From assembly GCA_017559905.1 (NCBI GenBank), contig JAFYQF010000007.1:44648-108647 (forward strand): a stretch of 64,000 nucleotides of DNA, in the 5' to 3' direction. The position numbers and the translations under genes were made by a program. Every line of letters begins with the position of its first letter. The first letter of the stretch is position 1. Of the stretch, positions 28,594 through 37,398 are shown piece by piece. The notes below the pieces were generated by a model that worked only from the letters and a program-made list of their open reading frames with translations, had not been told where the DNA came from and did not search any database. This stretch comes from a bacterium (GTDB taxonomy: Bacteria; Cyanobacteriota; Vampirovibrionia; Gastranaerophilales; Gastranaerophilaceae).

Positions 28594-29028
28594 ATGAAAC
28601 AATTAACAGAACAACAAAAGAGATTTGTAACTGAATATATTAAGTCTTTAGACGGCGAACTATCAGCGAAAAACGCTGGTTACAAATCAAAAGACCTTAA
28701 ATCAATTTCAAACAATTTACTAAAAGAAAAACTTATCATCAATGAAATTAAAAACCAATTGAATGAACAAATAAACGCCCTGCGAGTGCACAAGAGTTAC
28801 GTCATACAAAAACTTTTACAAATTGCCGAATTTTCACTTCAAGAAGAAGACATTCTAGACAAAGAAGGTAACTACACTGGTAAAAAGAAGCTTCGTGACA
28901 CATCCGCAGGCTTAAAAGCGTTAGAAAACCTGTGTAAATACCTAGGATTTAATGATTTGAGTAATGAAGAAGATTATCAACAAGCAAAAATAATTACCAT
29001 CTCAAACCTTGACGATACAAAAATCTAA
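28594..29028 (+). CDS. terS: Terminase small subunit
   Basis: 144 residues. The N-terminal LTEQQKRFVTEYIKSLDGELSAKNAGYKSKDLK is the helix-turn-helix region of Terminase_2-type small subunits, which recognise packaging sites on DNA. An oligomerisation helix pair and the SAGLKALENLCKYLGF segment follow. It lies upstream of the portal and large subunit genes, although three genes separate it from terL. Confidence 0.83.
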   Translation: MKQLTEQQKRFVTEYIKSLDGELSAKNAGYKSKDLKSISNNLLKEKLIINEIKNQLNEQINALRVHKSYVIQKLLQIAEFSLQEEDILDKEGNYTGKKKLRDTSAGLKALENLCKYLGFNDLSNEEDYQQAKIITISNLDDTKI

Positions 29029-29058
29029 CAAACCAAACCGACTTGAAAGGAGAGTAAA

Positions 29059-29427
29059 ATGAACCCAAAAGAACCGAATATTGAAGAAATTCTACTGTCA
29101 GAAACCTCTTTAGATGAACTTATCCGAATGAAAATCGAAAAAGAACTAAAAACAGAGATTGAAAAAGCAAAAGAAGCAAAAAATTTAAAACCTACAATAA
29201 TAAAAACTATTAAAGACGTACCAAAATCCAAAATTTTTTCTAAATTCGCAATTTACAAAATATTCAACAAAACAACAAAACAAGAAACTTTCATCAATGG
29301 AATTCAAGCAGAAGCCTTGCTTGGATTACAAAATAACATTAGAGAAAAGCTTTTAAACAAAGAAATCAGTGCATTTTCAACAGATGAAATTTTTGTAAAA
29401 TTTGAGAAATTATGTGTAAATTCATAA
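29059..29427 (+). CDS. Unknown phage-cassette protein
   Basis: 122 residues, not recognised. Highly charged and helical (MKIEKELKTEIEKAKEAKN), with a Lys/Pro region in the middle and a compact C-terminal half. SD aaaggag lies 8 nt upstream. It overlaps the next gene by 16 nt, so both are translated in one transcript. The position between terS and portal suggests a packaging or DNA-injection accessory role, but nothing in the sequence shows it. Confidence 0.5.
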   Translation: MNPKEPNIEEILLSETSLDELIRMKIEKELKTEIEKAKEAKNLKPTIIKTIKDVPKSKIFSKFAIYKIFNKTTKQETFINGIQAEALLGLQNNIREKLLNKEISAFSTDEIFVKFEKLCVNS

Positions 29428-29954
29428 ACCTAATAATAGACCGCAAAAACCTAAACTTCAAAAATACCCAGTATTTATCACAAGTTGCATTTCTTTACTC
29501 TAGATACTCTAAATACCTAACAGATGACTATAGTTCAAAGCCAGATTTTACAACGGTTTTAAACATCATAGAAAATTCTTCACCGCTATTTTACGTAATA
29601 CTAGAGCAAAAAACAGGCGAATTTGCAGGATTTGTTTATCTAGACAACTTAACAGGAAACTCTGACTCTATACACGGAGCCGAAATTAGCGCTTGTTTTG
29701 AAAAGAAATTTTGGGGGAATTTCACAAAGAAATGCGCACTCACATTTTTCGCATATTGTTTTACAACCCTAAACTTAAAGAAAATCAAGGCGCAAATTTA
29801 TCCATTTAATCATAGAGTAAAAGCACTCCTTAATTATTGCGGATTTAAAAAAGATGGGATATTACGAGATGAAACTCTAAAGTTTAACAAGCTTTCCGAC
29901 ATAGAAACTTACTCTCTAACACCAAAAGACCTAAAACCAATCAATATTAACTGA
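29412..29954 (+). CDS. GNAT-family acetyltransferase in the phage cassette
   Basis: 180 residues. A GNAT fold is indicated by EFAGFVYLDNLTGN, the EISACFEKKFWGNFTKKCAL acetyl-CoA-binding region and LKKIKAQIYPFNHRVKALLNYCGFKKDG, the RimJ/RimL-type motif B. This resembles ribosomal-protein N-acetyltransferases. It overlaps the preceding gene by 16 nt and ends 11 nt before the portal gene, so it is built into the morphogenesis operon. Its substrate is unknown; a capsid or host protein are both possible. Confidence 0.75.
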   Translation: MCKFINLIIDRKNLNFKNTQYLSQVAFLYSRYSKYLTDDYSSKPDFTTVLNIIENSSPLFYVILEQKTGEFAGFVYLDNLTGNSDSIHGAEISACFEKKFWGNFTKKCALTFFAYCFTTLNLKKIKAQIYPFNHRVKALLNYCGFKKDGILRDETLKFNKLSDIETYSLTPKDLKPININ

Positions 29955-29965
29955 AAGGGATACTT

Positions 29966-31636
29966 ATGAAAATCGAAAACGAGGATTTAACACAACAACT
30001 TTCACCAGAAATAGAAAGTATGCTTATTAATGACATCACAAAAAGTTTTGACGAATTAGATTCTGAAAGAATAACCCAACTAAACGACATAAAAACAATC
30101 CAAGAGACTATTTATAACGCAGAAATTCCAAGCCTAAACGGCTGGAACAACGAAATAAAACTTCCAGACATTTACGAACTTGCCCAAACATTAAAATCAC
30201 ATATTTGCATAAACTTATATTCTCATCCTGAATCAATGTTCGACGTAACAGGGGCAACACCAGAAAGCCAAAAATATGCAAACGCACAAAAATCAATGCT
30301 AGTAAACACTTTTGAGCAGATGAAACTGGAAGATGAAATCGAAAAAATAATTGATGGGATTGTGGAAACTGGAGAATGTACTCTATTTGTTGGCTGGGAA
30401 ACAAAAATTAAACAAACCAGACGTCCACTAACTCTAGACGAACAAATTACTGAAAAAGAAACAAAAGCCTTCAAAATTGAAGAAAAAATAATTTATGACA
30501 ACGCAAAAATAAAACATATAGCTCCACAAGACTTTGTTTTTGACACCCACGACAAAGACAACTGGGATCGTTGCGCCAAAATTTACAGAACATACTCAAC
30601 AATTGACGAAATTCAATCAGACAAATCAAACAACCAATTAACGAAAGCTAAACTGGAAAAACTGAAAGAGGTGGTGGCAAACAAGAAAAAACCAAACGCT
30701 GAAAAAGCAGTTATAGGAAGTAAAATTGAGATTTTAGAACGCTGGGGAGATATCGAACTTTCAAACGGCACATTACTAAAAAACTGGCTAATAGTAGTAG
30801 CAGGTCGAAAGGAGATAATCCGTTTTGAACCAAATCCTTTCATTACAAATCCATTTATATACGCCAGCATAATCGAATCTCCAACAACACACAGAGGGCT
30901 ATCACCGCTCAAAGTTGCCCTCATCTTAAACAAAATATCTTCAACAATTTTGAACAAACAGCTTGACGCCCTAGCTCTAATGATGAATCCACCGTATCTT
31001 GCGCCAAAAGGTTGTTTTTCTGGCATACAAAACGTTAAACCAGGCAAAATAATTGAATATGATTCAGCATTAATGCCAACTCAACCTATACCGTTAAGCT
31101 TTGACAAAGCTATGGTCGGATGGGACTTTCTAAATTATTTTAAATCAACAATAGAAAGTGCCACAGGCATCTTCAGAAATATGGCTGGCAACACGCTATC
31201 AACAGCCCGCACAGCAACAGAGCTTAACTACTCTGCAAACGGACAGGAAGCTCGCTTAAACATGCTTCTTGATGCAATAAATAGAAAAATAATTGTCCAA
31301 ATCGTAGAAAAAACCGCAGAAATAATTTCTAATTTCAAGCTAGGCAAAGAGCTGATTGCCATCACAGAAAAAGGGACAACCAGCTTTTTAGAAATAGACG
31401 ATAACATCCGAAACGGTCGCTATATTTATCGTTACGGAGATAGGAAAGCCATATTCGAAAGAAAAAATAAAATGAAAGAGCTATTTGAAATCATAAAATC
31501 TTTTGCCCAAAACACAGAAATAGCTCAAAAAGTAGATTGGCTTGAATGTTTCAAATATACCCTTGAACAGTACGGCATAGAAAACTCAAACAATTTCCTA
31601 AAACAAGATACAACTCAACACTCTCTACCCCAATAA
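29966..31636 (+). CDS. Phage portal protein
   Basis: 556 residues. The long helical N-terminal part (IYELAQTLKSHICINLYSHPESMFDVTG), the IDGIVETGECTLFVGW segment and APQDFVFDTHDKDNWDRCAKIYR match portal proteins of podovirus type. The C-terminal half has the NYFKSTIESATGIFRNMAG stem-like helix and SARTATELN. The portal is the DNA gate and seeds capsid assembly. SD aaaggg upstream. The frame is intact and the length is within the normal range. Confidence 0.83.
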   Translation: MKIENEDLTQQLSPEIESMLINDITKSFDELDSERITQLNDIKTIQETIYNAEIPSLNGWNNEIKLPDIYELAQTLKSHICINLYSHPESMFDVTGATPESQKYANAQKSMLVNTFEQMKLEDEIEKIIDGIVETGECTLFVGWETKIKQTRRPLTLDEQITEKETKAFKIEEKIIYDNAKIKHIAPQDFVFDTHDKDNWDRCAKIYRTYSTIDEIQSDKSNNQLTKAKLEKLKEVVANKKKPNAEKAVIGSKIEILERWGDIELSNGTLLKNWLIVVAGRKEIIRFEPNPFITNPFIYASIIESPTTHRGLSPLKVALILNKISSTILNKQLDALALMMNPPYLAPKGCFSGIQNVKPGKIIEYDSALMPTQPIPLSFDKAMVGWDFLNYFKSTIESATGIFRNMAGNTLSTARTATELNYSANGQEARLNMLLDAINRKIIVQIVEKTAEIISNFKLGKELIAITEKGTTSFLEIDDNIRNGRYIYRYGDRKAIFERKNKMKELFEIIKSFAQNTEIAQKVDWLECFKYTLEQYGIENSNNFLKQDTTQHSLPQ

Positions 31637-31659
31637 CACACTATACAATCACTACTTTC

Positions 31660-31717
31660 TTGGTGTCGTTTCCATCTTACCATTAGCTCCTCTAACACCT
31701 AACGACACCTTTTTCTT
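31660..31717 (+). terminator. Hairpin with T-rich tail between portal and terL
   Basis: 8-bp perfect stem ggtgtcgt/acgacacc (31660-31667, 31700-31707) with a 32-nt loop, followed by ttttt and further T. It may attenuate transcription into terL. Confidence 0.6.
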
Positions 31718-31732
31718 TTATAAGGATTTAAT

Positions 31733-33022
31733 ATGTTATACAAGCTACTAGAAGCCCAACGAAAATTTTTAGAAATACCCCACAATCACAAACTTGATAT
31801 CGCAGTATATCAAGGTGGGTTCGGTTCAGGCAAGACTTTTGCTGGTTCACTTTTAGGAATTTTACTATCTCTAAAATTTCCAGGAATAAGAGGACTTGTA
31901 GGCGCACAGACTTACACATTGGTACGAGATACAACACTCCAAAGCTACTTTGAACACTTTGAAAACATGGGATTTATTGATGGAAAAGATTATGTATGGT
32001 CACCTTCTCTGCAAAAAATAACCTTCAAAAACAAAAGTGAAATACTTTTTAGACATTTTGACGAACCAAACAAACTAAAATCTCTAAATCTTGGCTTTGT
32101 AGAAATTGAAGAAATGTCAGATATTCCTTACGACACATTCAAAATGCTAGTCAGCAGAATGCGCCAAACGCCGAACAAACAGTGGAAAAACTTTACCTAT
32201 AGGATTTTTGCACACACAAACCCAGAAACTCAAAGAGGATGGGTTTACAAAACCTTTGTAGAATCAAAAAAAGAAAACTACAGGCTAATTTCAGCTCCAA
32301 CAACACAAAATATCTACCTACCCGAAGGGTTTTGTGAAGAATTAAAGAAATTATATGATGAAGAATATTATAAAGTTTATGTACTTGCCCAAAACGGCAA
32401 CTTCAACACTGGACTTATCATAAAAGATTTTTCAGAAGAAAATATAAGACAAATAAAATACTGTCCTGATTTAGACCTACACATAACTTGTGACTTCAAC
32501 GTAGACCCAATGGCGTGGATTTTGGCACACAAAACAGATAACAAAGTTTTTTATTTTGACGAATTGGTGCTGGAAAACACTACAACCGCCAAAACTTGCG
32601 AAGAATTCCTCTCAAGATATCCTAACCACAAAGGGAAAATAATCATTAACGGAGACGCTTCTGGTGACAACCGTTCCTGCACAAGCGAATACACGAATTA
32701 CGTAATTATAAAAAAATCTTTGCTTAAATATGGTTATGACGTTGATATAAAAATAAAACCCTACAACCCGCCTATAAAAAACCGAATTGCAGCCTTCAAC
32801 GCAAAAATAAGAAGCGCAAACGGCAATATTTGCTTATTTATAGACCCAAAATGCGAAAAACTACTCTATAACATTTATAACTTAAGATACAGAGAAGGTT
32901 CTTCTAGAATAGACATACCAACATACCAACAAATTAAACAAAACAAAGAACTAAAATTTCTCTCACACCCAATAGATGCTGCATCTTATTTGGTTGACTA
33001 CTACTGGCCAATAAAATTATAG
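31733..33022 (+). CDS. terL: Terminase large subunit
   Basis: 429 residues. Packaging ATPase with Walker A GGFGSGKT at about 28-35, Walker B FVEIEEMSD, and a C-terminal RNase H-like nuclease with acidic residues in HITCDFNVDPMAW, INGDASGDNR and HPIDAASYLVDYY. All motor and nuclease residues seem present, so it is likely functional. It belongs to the Terminase_3/6-like group. A short spacer leads to a small membrane protein. Confidence 0.93.
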   Translation: MLYKLLEAQRKFLEIPHNHKLDIAVYQGGFGSGKTFAGSLLGILLSLKFPGIRGLVGAQTYTLVRDTTLQSYFEHFENMGFIDGKDYVWSPSLQKITFKNKSEILFRHFDEPNKLKSLNLGFVEIEEMSDIPYDTFKMLVSRMRQTPNKQWKNFTYRIFAHTNPETQRGWVYKTFVESKKENYRLISAPTTQNIYLPEGFCEELKKLYDEEYYKVYVLAQNGNFNTGLIIKDFSEENIRQIKYCPDLDLHITCDFNVDPMAWILAHKTDNKVFYFDELVLENTTTAKTCEEFLSRYPNHKGKIIINGDASGDNRSCTSEYTNYVIIKKSLLKYGYDVDIKIKPYNPPIKNRIAAFNAKIRSANGNICLFIDPKCEKLLYNIYNLRYREGSSRIDIPTYQQIKQNKELKFLSHPIDAASYLVDYYWPIKL

Positions 33023-33034
33023 AAAGGATACTTT

Positions 33035-33265
33035 ATGGAAAATATACTAGATTATTCTCCAATACTTGTCGCTGTAATGATTTTTTTAATTCAACAAAGA
33101 ATAATCGTAACCCCTGAACAACTAGAAAAAACTCATAGAAAAATTCTTGAAGAAGTTGATGAAAAATTTGTATCAATCAACAGCTTTAATGATTTAAAAG
33201 AACATTTTGGAGAAATTAAAGAAAAAATTGACAAGATTTATGATTTTATAATTTCAGTCAAATAA
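33035..33265 (+). CDS. Small membrane-anchored coiled-coil protein, end of the phage cassette
   Basis: 76 residues. One N-terminal hydrophobic helix (SPILVAVMIFLIQQRIIV, about 9-26) is followed by a charged helical tail with heptad character. This layout resembles phage XhlA- or holin-associated proteins, so it may help the amidase reach the wall. Evidence is only topology and position (12 nt after terL, SD gaaagga). Confidence 0.5.
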   Translation: MENILDYSPILVAVMIFLIQQRIIVTPEQLEKTHRKILEEVDEKFVSINSFNDLKEHFGEIKEKIDKIYDFIISVK

Positions 33266-33269
33266 TATA

Positions 33270-33299
33270 TTAACAATTGTTACAAAATACTCCTATAAT
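33270..33299 (+). promoter_or_regulatory. Promoter of the axial-type protein gene
   Basis: TTAACA (33270-33275), 18-nt spacer, TATAAT (33294-33299). A 14-bp palindrome, gtaacaattgttac-like, overlaps the -35 box and could be an operator. The leader is about 67 nt, with SD aaagga before the ATG at 33374. Confidence 0.55.
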
Positions 33300-33373
33300 T
33301 TAAAGTTTTAGTCAAAATAAGCCGTCTAACAAAGCAAAGAAATGTTACTAATGCGAAAGGAAAGTAGACAGCA

Positions 33374-35200
33374 ATGGGATTGGCGGCATCACAAGCAAGA
33401 TTTTTAGCCATAACAGCTAGAAAAGCTAACTGTGAATTTCAATCTATGCAGATAGCTCAAGAAAAGCTGTCTATTTCTCGTGAATTAGATAAGGCTACAA
33501 CCGAATATCAAAGCGCAATTAACGCTACAAAATTGGTATGGGATGCTGATGGAACAGGTCAAAACGACTTTGAATTAAGCTATGATTTAATGATGACACC
33601 ATCAGCTGCGAACAATTATAGCCCATTTTTAGTAACAACAAAAGATGGCAAGGTTGTTCTTGATAGCGCAATGGCAGCTGCAGCAAGACAAGCTGGAATT
33701 CCACAAGAAGGTGTCTCTAACAAAACAGTTACACTTCCAAATGGAACCGTTACAACTCTTTACGACCAATTATACGGACAATTTATTAACCAAATGGTTA
33801 AAAACGGTGGTATGAGTGAAACTTCAGCAGTTGCAGTTCGTGCACTTGGACTTATTGATAACGTTGGTATTGGTACACCATTATTAGACAAAACTCAAGC
33901 GTCACAAATGGGTATTAACGACTTAATCAACTATGCTGATTTGATGGTTGAAGATGCACAATACGGTAGCCTTGCACAGAAAAAACTAGCAGGTGCATTA
34001 ACATTCAAATTCGGTACAACTGAAGATTGGGATACAACCAGAAACGCATGGGTTGAAACAGGTACTATTGACCTTGACTTCAAAACTAGCATTGGCGATA
34101 AAGGTGACCAAAAATCAAATTACTTTATTGTTAACGGCGCTAAAGTTGATGGTAACGAGTACGAATTTACACTATCCGACTTGTTAACAGATGACATCAC
34201 TTATGCAAGAACTGACGCTAAAAACGCATCAGGCTTCAAGAAGTTCTTGGCAAGAGTTTGTAGCGTACTTACTACTGGAGTTATAGATATACTCACTGGG
34301 GGCAATGTTTACGACAAATTTAAAACCTTGTTCGGTGCTGACGGTGGCTCTGATCCAGATTTAAGTGATGAAGATAAAGCAATGGTTAACTTTATTGGTG
34401 ACATTGCAAATTCATTCCGTGAATTATTCAATCTTGACGCAACCACAATTACAGAAGTTGAAGAACAAGCATTCTTATATGCATTCCAACAAACATTATC
34501 ATTATTAGGAGACGTTAAAGATATTGGTAACAGAAACCACTCTGTTGACGCATTTAACGACGCAATCAGAGATTGTAACAGCTACAACGGTTGGGTTCAC
34601 AAAGGTGCTAACAAAGGTGGAAACTATGGTACAACTGCGGTTAGTTTATCTAACTTAACAGAATCTTTCTTAACCTTCTATGCTCAAGGTTTAAACGGAT
34701 ACGACGACACTTATTACATCGTTCAAGAGGGAGCAAAATCTCAATATGTAACAGATGACCCATACTATATGTGGACAGTTGGTAACCCTAATGCAACAAC
34801 TGCTCAAGAAATGTATGTCGCAGAATTCTATAGTACAATGTTCAACAATATTGTCCAAAACGGTTGGGTAGAAAATGACCAAATTGACGATCCTGAATAC
34901 TTAAAAAACACATTGAAAAACGCAACATACTTCATTTCATCATTAAGCTCTGACAATTACTACTATCAAGACAGATACCTAGACAACGGATACGTAATTG
35001 AAGTTCAAGATGATGATGCAATCAAAGAAGCTGAAATTGCATACACTCAACTTAAAAACAAACTTAACGCAAAAGAAGAAAAACTTGATATTGATATGAA
35101 GAAACTTGACCTTGAAATTTCTTCACTAACCACAGAATATGACACAGTCAAAAACTTGATTAATACAAACATTGAAAAAACATTCACAATGTTTAACTAA
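33374..35200 (+). CDS. Large flagellar-axial/hook-associated-like protein of unknown family
   Basis: 608 residues. The N-terminal 50 residues (MGLAASQARFLAITARKA..) and C-terminal 60 residues (IAYTQLKNKLNAKEEKLDI..) are helical with heptad spacing, the arrangement by which flagellin, hook and hook-associated proteins form a coiled-coil core. The middle 480 residues are Asp/Asn/Thr/Gly-rich like an exposed domain. No Sec signal is present, which fits export through a flagellar-type apparatus. fliI follows 114 nt downstream. No named domain was recognised, so it may be a lineage-specific axial, needle or secreted protein. Confidence 0.55.
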   Translation: MGLAASQARFLAITARKANCEFQSMQIAQEKLSISRELDKATTEYQSAINATKLVWDADGTGQNDFELSYDLMMTPSAANNYSPFLVTTKDGKVVLDSAMAAAARQAGIPQEGVSNKTVTLPNGTVTTLYDQLYGQFINQMVKNGGMSETSAVAVRALGLIDNVGIGTPLLDKTQASQMGINDLINYADLMVEDAQYGSLAQKKLAGALTFKFGTTEDWDTTRNAWVETGTIDLDFKTSIGDKGDQKSNYFIVNGAKVDGNEYEFTLSDLLTDDITYARTDAKNASGFKKFLARVCSVLTTGVIDILTGGNVYDKFKTLFGADGGSDPDLSDEDKAMVNFIGDIANSFRELFNLDATTITEVEEQAFLYAFQQTLSLLGDVKDIGNRNHSVDAFNDAIRDCNSYNGWVHKGANKGGNYGTTAVSLSNLTESFLTFYAQGLNGYDDTYYIVQEGAKSQYVTDDPYYMWTVGNPNATTAQEMYVAEFYSTMFNNIVQNGWVENDQIDDPEYLKNTLKNATYFISSLSSDNYYYQDRYLDNGYVIEVQDDDAIKEAEIAYTQLKNKLNAKEEKLDIDMKKLDLEISSLTTEYDTVKNLINTNIEKTFTMFN

Positions 35201-35225
35201 TAACTAAAAAAATTCCCAGCAAAAA

Positions 35226-35265
35226 ATATCCCCGTCATCCGTTTTGGAGACGGGGATATATATTT
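35226..35265 (+). terminator. Terminator after the axial-type gene
   Basis: 11-bp stem atatccccgtc/gacggggatat (35226-35236, 35249-35259), 12-nt loop, weakly T-rich tail. Confidence 0.75.
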
Positions 35266-35279
35266 GTAAATTTACCTTG

Positions 35280-35308
35280 TTGCCTTATTTTAGACATAAC
35301 ATTATAAT
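35280..35308 (+). promoter_or_regulatory. fliI promoter (leaderless type)
   Basis: TTGCCT (35280-35285), 17 nt, TATAAT (35303-35308), then exactly 6 nt to the ATG at 35315. No Shine-Dalgarno sequence is present. Confidence 0.65.
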
Positions 35309-35314
35309 AAAAAT

Positions 35315-36661
35315 ATGCAAAACATTGATGATAGTAGACTTGAGGATTTAAAAGGCAAAATCAAGCAAAAGCTTGATGAGACAACTCTGTTCAAATTCAA
35401 AGGAACAGTATCAAAACTATTGGGTTTGACGGTTGAAGTAAAACTTCCAGGTCTAAAAATCGGTGATTTATGTTACATAGAAACAGAATCTGGTGAGAAA
35501 AAGCCAGCAGAAGTAGTTGCATTTAAAGGTGAAGCTGCACAGTTACTTTTGCTTTTAGACGGCAACGGCATCGGTCAAGGCAGTCTTGTAACCTCAATGG
35601 GTAAACCTATTATCATTCCTGTTGGAGATTTCTTACTCGGAAGACTTATTAACCCAATGGGAGAGCCAATTGACGGCAAACCACTAGATACAACAGGTGC
35701 AACTTGGCGTCCAATCGAAGGTCCTCCACCAGGTCCATTTGAACGTCCTATTATTACAGAAATGTTTTCGACTGGAGTACGCGCAATAGATAGCTGTATG
35801 ACAATGGGGTGCGGACAGCGTTTAGGTTTATTTGCAGGTTCAGGGGTTGGTAAAAGTACATTGCTAGGTATGATTGCAAGAAATTCTGACGCTGACGTTA
35901 ACGTAGTTGCACTAATCGGTGAACGTGGTCGTGAAGTTAAAGAGTTCGTTGAAGACGCATTAGGCGAAGAAGGGATGAAAAAATCAGTTCTTGTATGTTC
36001 TACAGGTGACCAACCTCCACTTATTCGTCAAAAAGCCCTACAAGCTGCAACAGCGGTTTGCGAATATTTTAGAGATCAAGGCAAAAAAGTTTTCCTTATG
36101 ACAGATACCGTAACTCGTTGCGCAATGGCAGGTCGTGAAGTTGGATTGTCTATTGGCGAACCTCCTACAATGAAAGGTTATCCACCATCAATTTTCTCAT
36201 GGTTACAAAAAGTTTTAGAACGCGCCGGCAATAGTCCTAAAGGTTCTATTACCGCACTTTACACCGTACTTATGGAAGGTGACGATATTTCTGACCCTAT
36301 CGTAGACATCGTGCGTGGTATTGTAGACGGTCACATTTTCTTATCAAGAAAAGTTGCCGAAATGAACCACTACCCAGCAATTGACGTTCTTGGTAGTATT
36401 TCAAGGCTTATGTCTGCAATTGCTACCCCTGAACATAAAGCCGCTGCAGGCAAAATGCGTACTATAATGTCACTTTACAGAGAAAACAAAGACCTTATCG
36501 ACGTTGGTATGTATCAACCAGGTTCTAACCCACGCCTTGATATTGCAATCGAAATGATGCCAAAAATCAACGCATTCCTACAACAAAGAACAAGTGATAT
36601 CGTGAGCATGGACACCACTATCAGCACTCTTGTTGAAATGATGGAAGGCGTTGAGATTTAA
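35315..36661 (+). CDS. fliI: Flagellum-specific ATPase FliI
   Basis: 448 residues. ATPase of the flagellar type III export apparatus. It has the F1-beta-like fold with Walker A GSGVGKST at 175-182, ALIGERGREVKEFVEDALG, VFLMTDTVTRCAMAGREVGLSIGEPP, and the catalytic Glu region. It belongs to the FliI/YscN family rather than ATP synthase, as shown by GPPPGPFERP and the N-terminal specificity domain. It stands alone here, not beside fliH or fliJ. The preceding gene encodes a probable export substrate. Confidence 0.94.
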   Translation: MQNIDDSRLEDLKGKIKQKLDETTLFKFKGTVSKLLGLTVEVKLPGLKIGDLCYIETESGEKKPAEVVAFKGEAAQLLLLLDGNGIGQGSLVTSMGKPIIIPVGDFLLGRLINPMGEPIDGKPLDTTGATWRPIEGPPPGPFERPIITEMFSTGVRAIDSCMTMGCGQRLGLFAGSGVGKSTLLGMIARNSDADVNVVALIGERGREVKEFVEDALGEEGMKKSVLVCSTGDQPPLIRQKALQAATAVCEYFRDQGKKVFLMTDTVTRCAMAGREVGLSIGEPPTMKGYPPSIFSWLQKVLERAGNSPKGSITALYTVLMEGDDISDPIVDIVRGIVDGHIFLSRKVAEMNHYPAIDVLGSISRLMSAIATPEHKAAAGKMRTIMSLYRENKDLIDVGMYQPGSNPRLDIAIEMMPKINAFLQQRTSDIVSMDTTISTLVEMMEGVEI

Positions 36662-36685
36662 CACTTACCCCCTCAAAAACAAAAA

Positions 36686-36717
36686 CTCCCCAAAAATATC
36701 TTTAGGGAGCAATTTGT
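36686..36717 (+). terminator. Weak terminator after fliI
   Basis: ctccc-c-aaa pairs with ttt-a-gggag (36686-36709, one internal mismatch), followed by aatttgttt. It lies between convergent genes. Confidence 0.4.
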
Positions 36718-36740
36718 TTAACTATTTTTCAAGAATCAAA

Positions 36741-37226
36741 TTAACAATCTTCTTTATATTTGCTAATTTCTTCAAAATAATGTTCTAACGCAACATAACC
36801 TTTATAAATTTCGTTAGAAATATTTGCGTATCGGTTCGCACCAATGTATTTCAACTCTCTAGAACGAATTTCTAGCATCTCATCTGCATCATTTTTAAGC
36901 TGAACATCTGGTGAAGATGACCAAGTTTGCAACAATGCAAGTTCTTCATACATTTGCTTAACCGTTGTATATTCCAAAACATTAAAATCATATTTTGCTA
37001 ACAAAGCTCTTTCAGCATTGCTAATTCTGCTTTGTACTGCCTGAAATCTAAAAACACGTTTAATGATAGTGTAATTATCAGCAACTTTTTTATGAGAATA
37101 CGGAATTGTATTCTTTGCCAAAAGCGCCGCAAAAGAACGAGAAGTAAAAGAATCTTCATCTTTTGAAAACGCACTCCTAGAAGTTAAGTCAAAACCTGAT
37201 TTTCTATCTAAAATTTCTTCTATCAT
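36741..37226 (-). CDS. Protein of unknown function, helical
   Basis: 161 residues, no family recognised. Predicted all-helical and charged (AERALLAKYDFNVLEYTTVKQMYEELALLQTW; long stretch shown only in part by position 90-125). There is no signal peptide or membrane helix; the single Cys is the last residue. SD gagg lies 6 nt before the ATG. The gene is a single unit between fliI and speD on the opposite strand to fliI. Repeated SRSAF/TSRSF segments at about residues 16-33 are a minor curiosity. Confidence 0.6.
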   Translation of the reverse strand: MIEEILDRKSGFDLTSRSAFSKDEDSFTSRSFAALLAKNTIPYSHKKVADNYTIIKRVFRFQAVQSRISNAERALLAKYDFNVLEYTTVKQMYEELALLQTWSSSPDVQLKNDADEMLEIRSRELKYIGANRYANISNEIYKGYVALEHYFEEISKYKEDC

Positions 37227-37342
37227 TTAAACCCTCAACTATTTGTTCATACTCTTTGAAAAATTTAAACTATTCCCTCAAGAAGATTTTAAAATAAAAA
37301 AAGCATGATTATAACAATCCATGTCAAATTTTTTACATAAAT

Positions 37343-37370
37343 TAAAAAAGCCCGACTTTTCAGTCAGGCT
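37343..37370 (-). terminator. speD terminator
   Basis: On the minus strand an 8-bp stem (agcctgac/gtcgggct, 37363-37370 and 37349-37356) with a short loop, followed by a run of T (A on the plus strand, 37344-37348). Confidence 0.82.
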
Positions 37371-37398
37371 CTGAAGTTTTATCATAATTCACAATGAA

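Noticed and set aside
23359..33373. Prophage attachment sites at the cassette ends
   Set aside because: No direct repeat shared by the two flanks, no integrase and no tRNA gene was seen.
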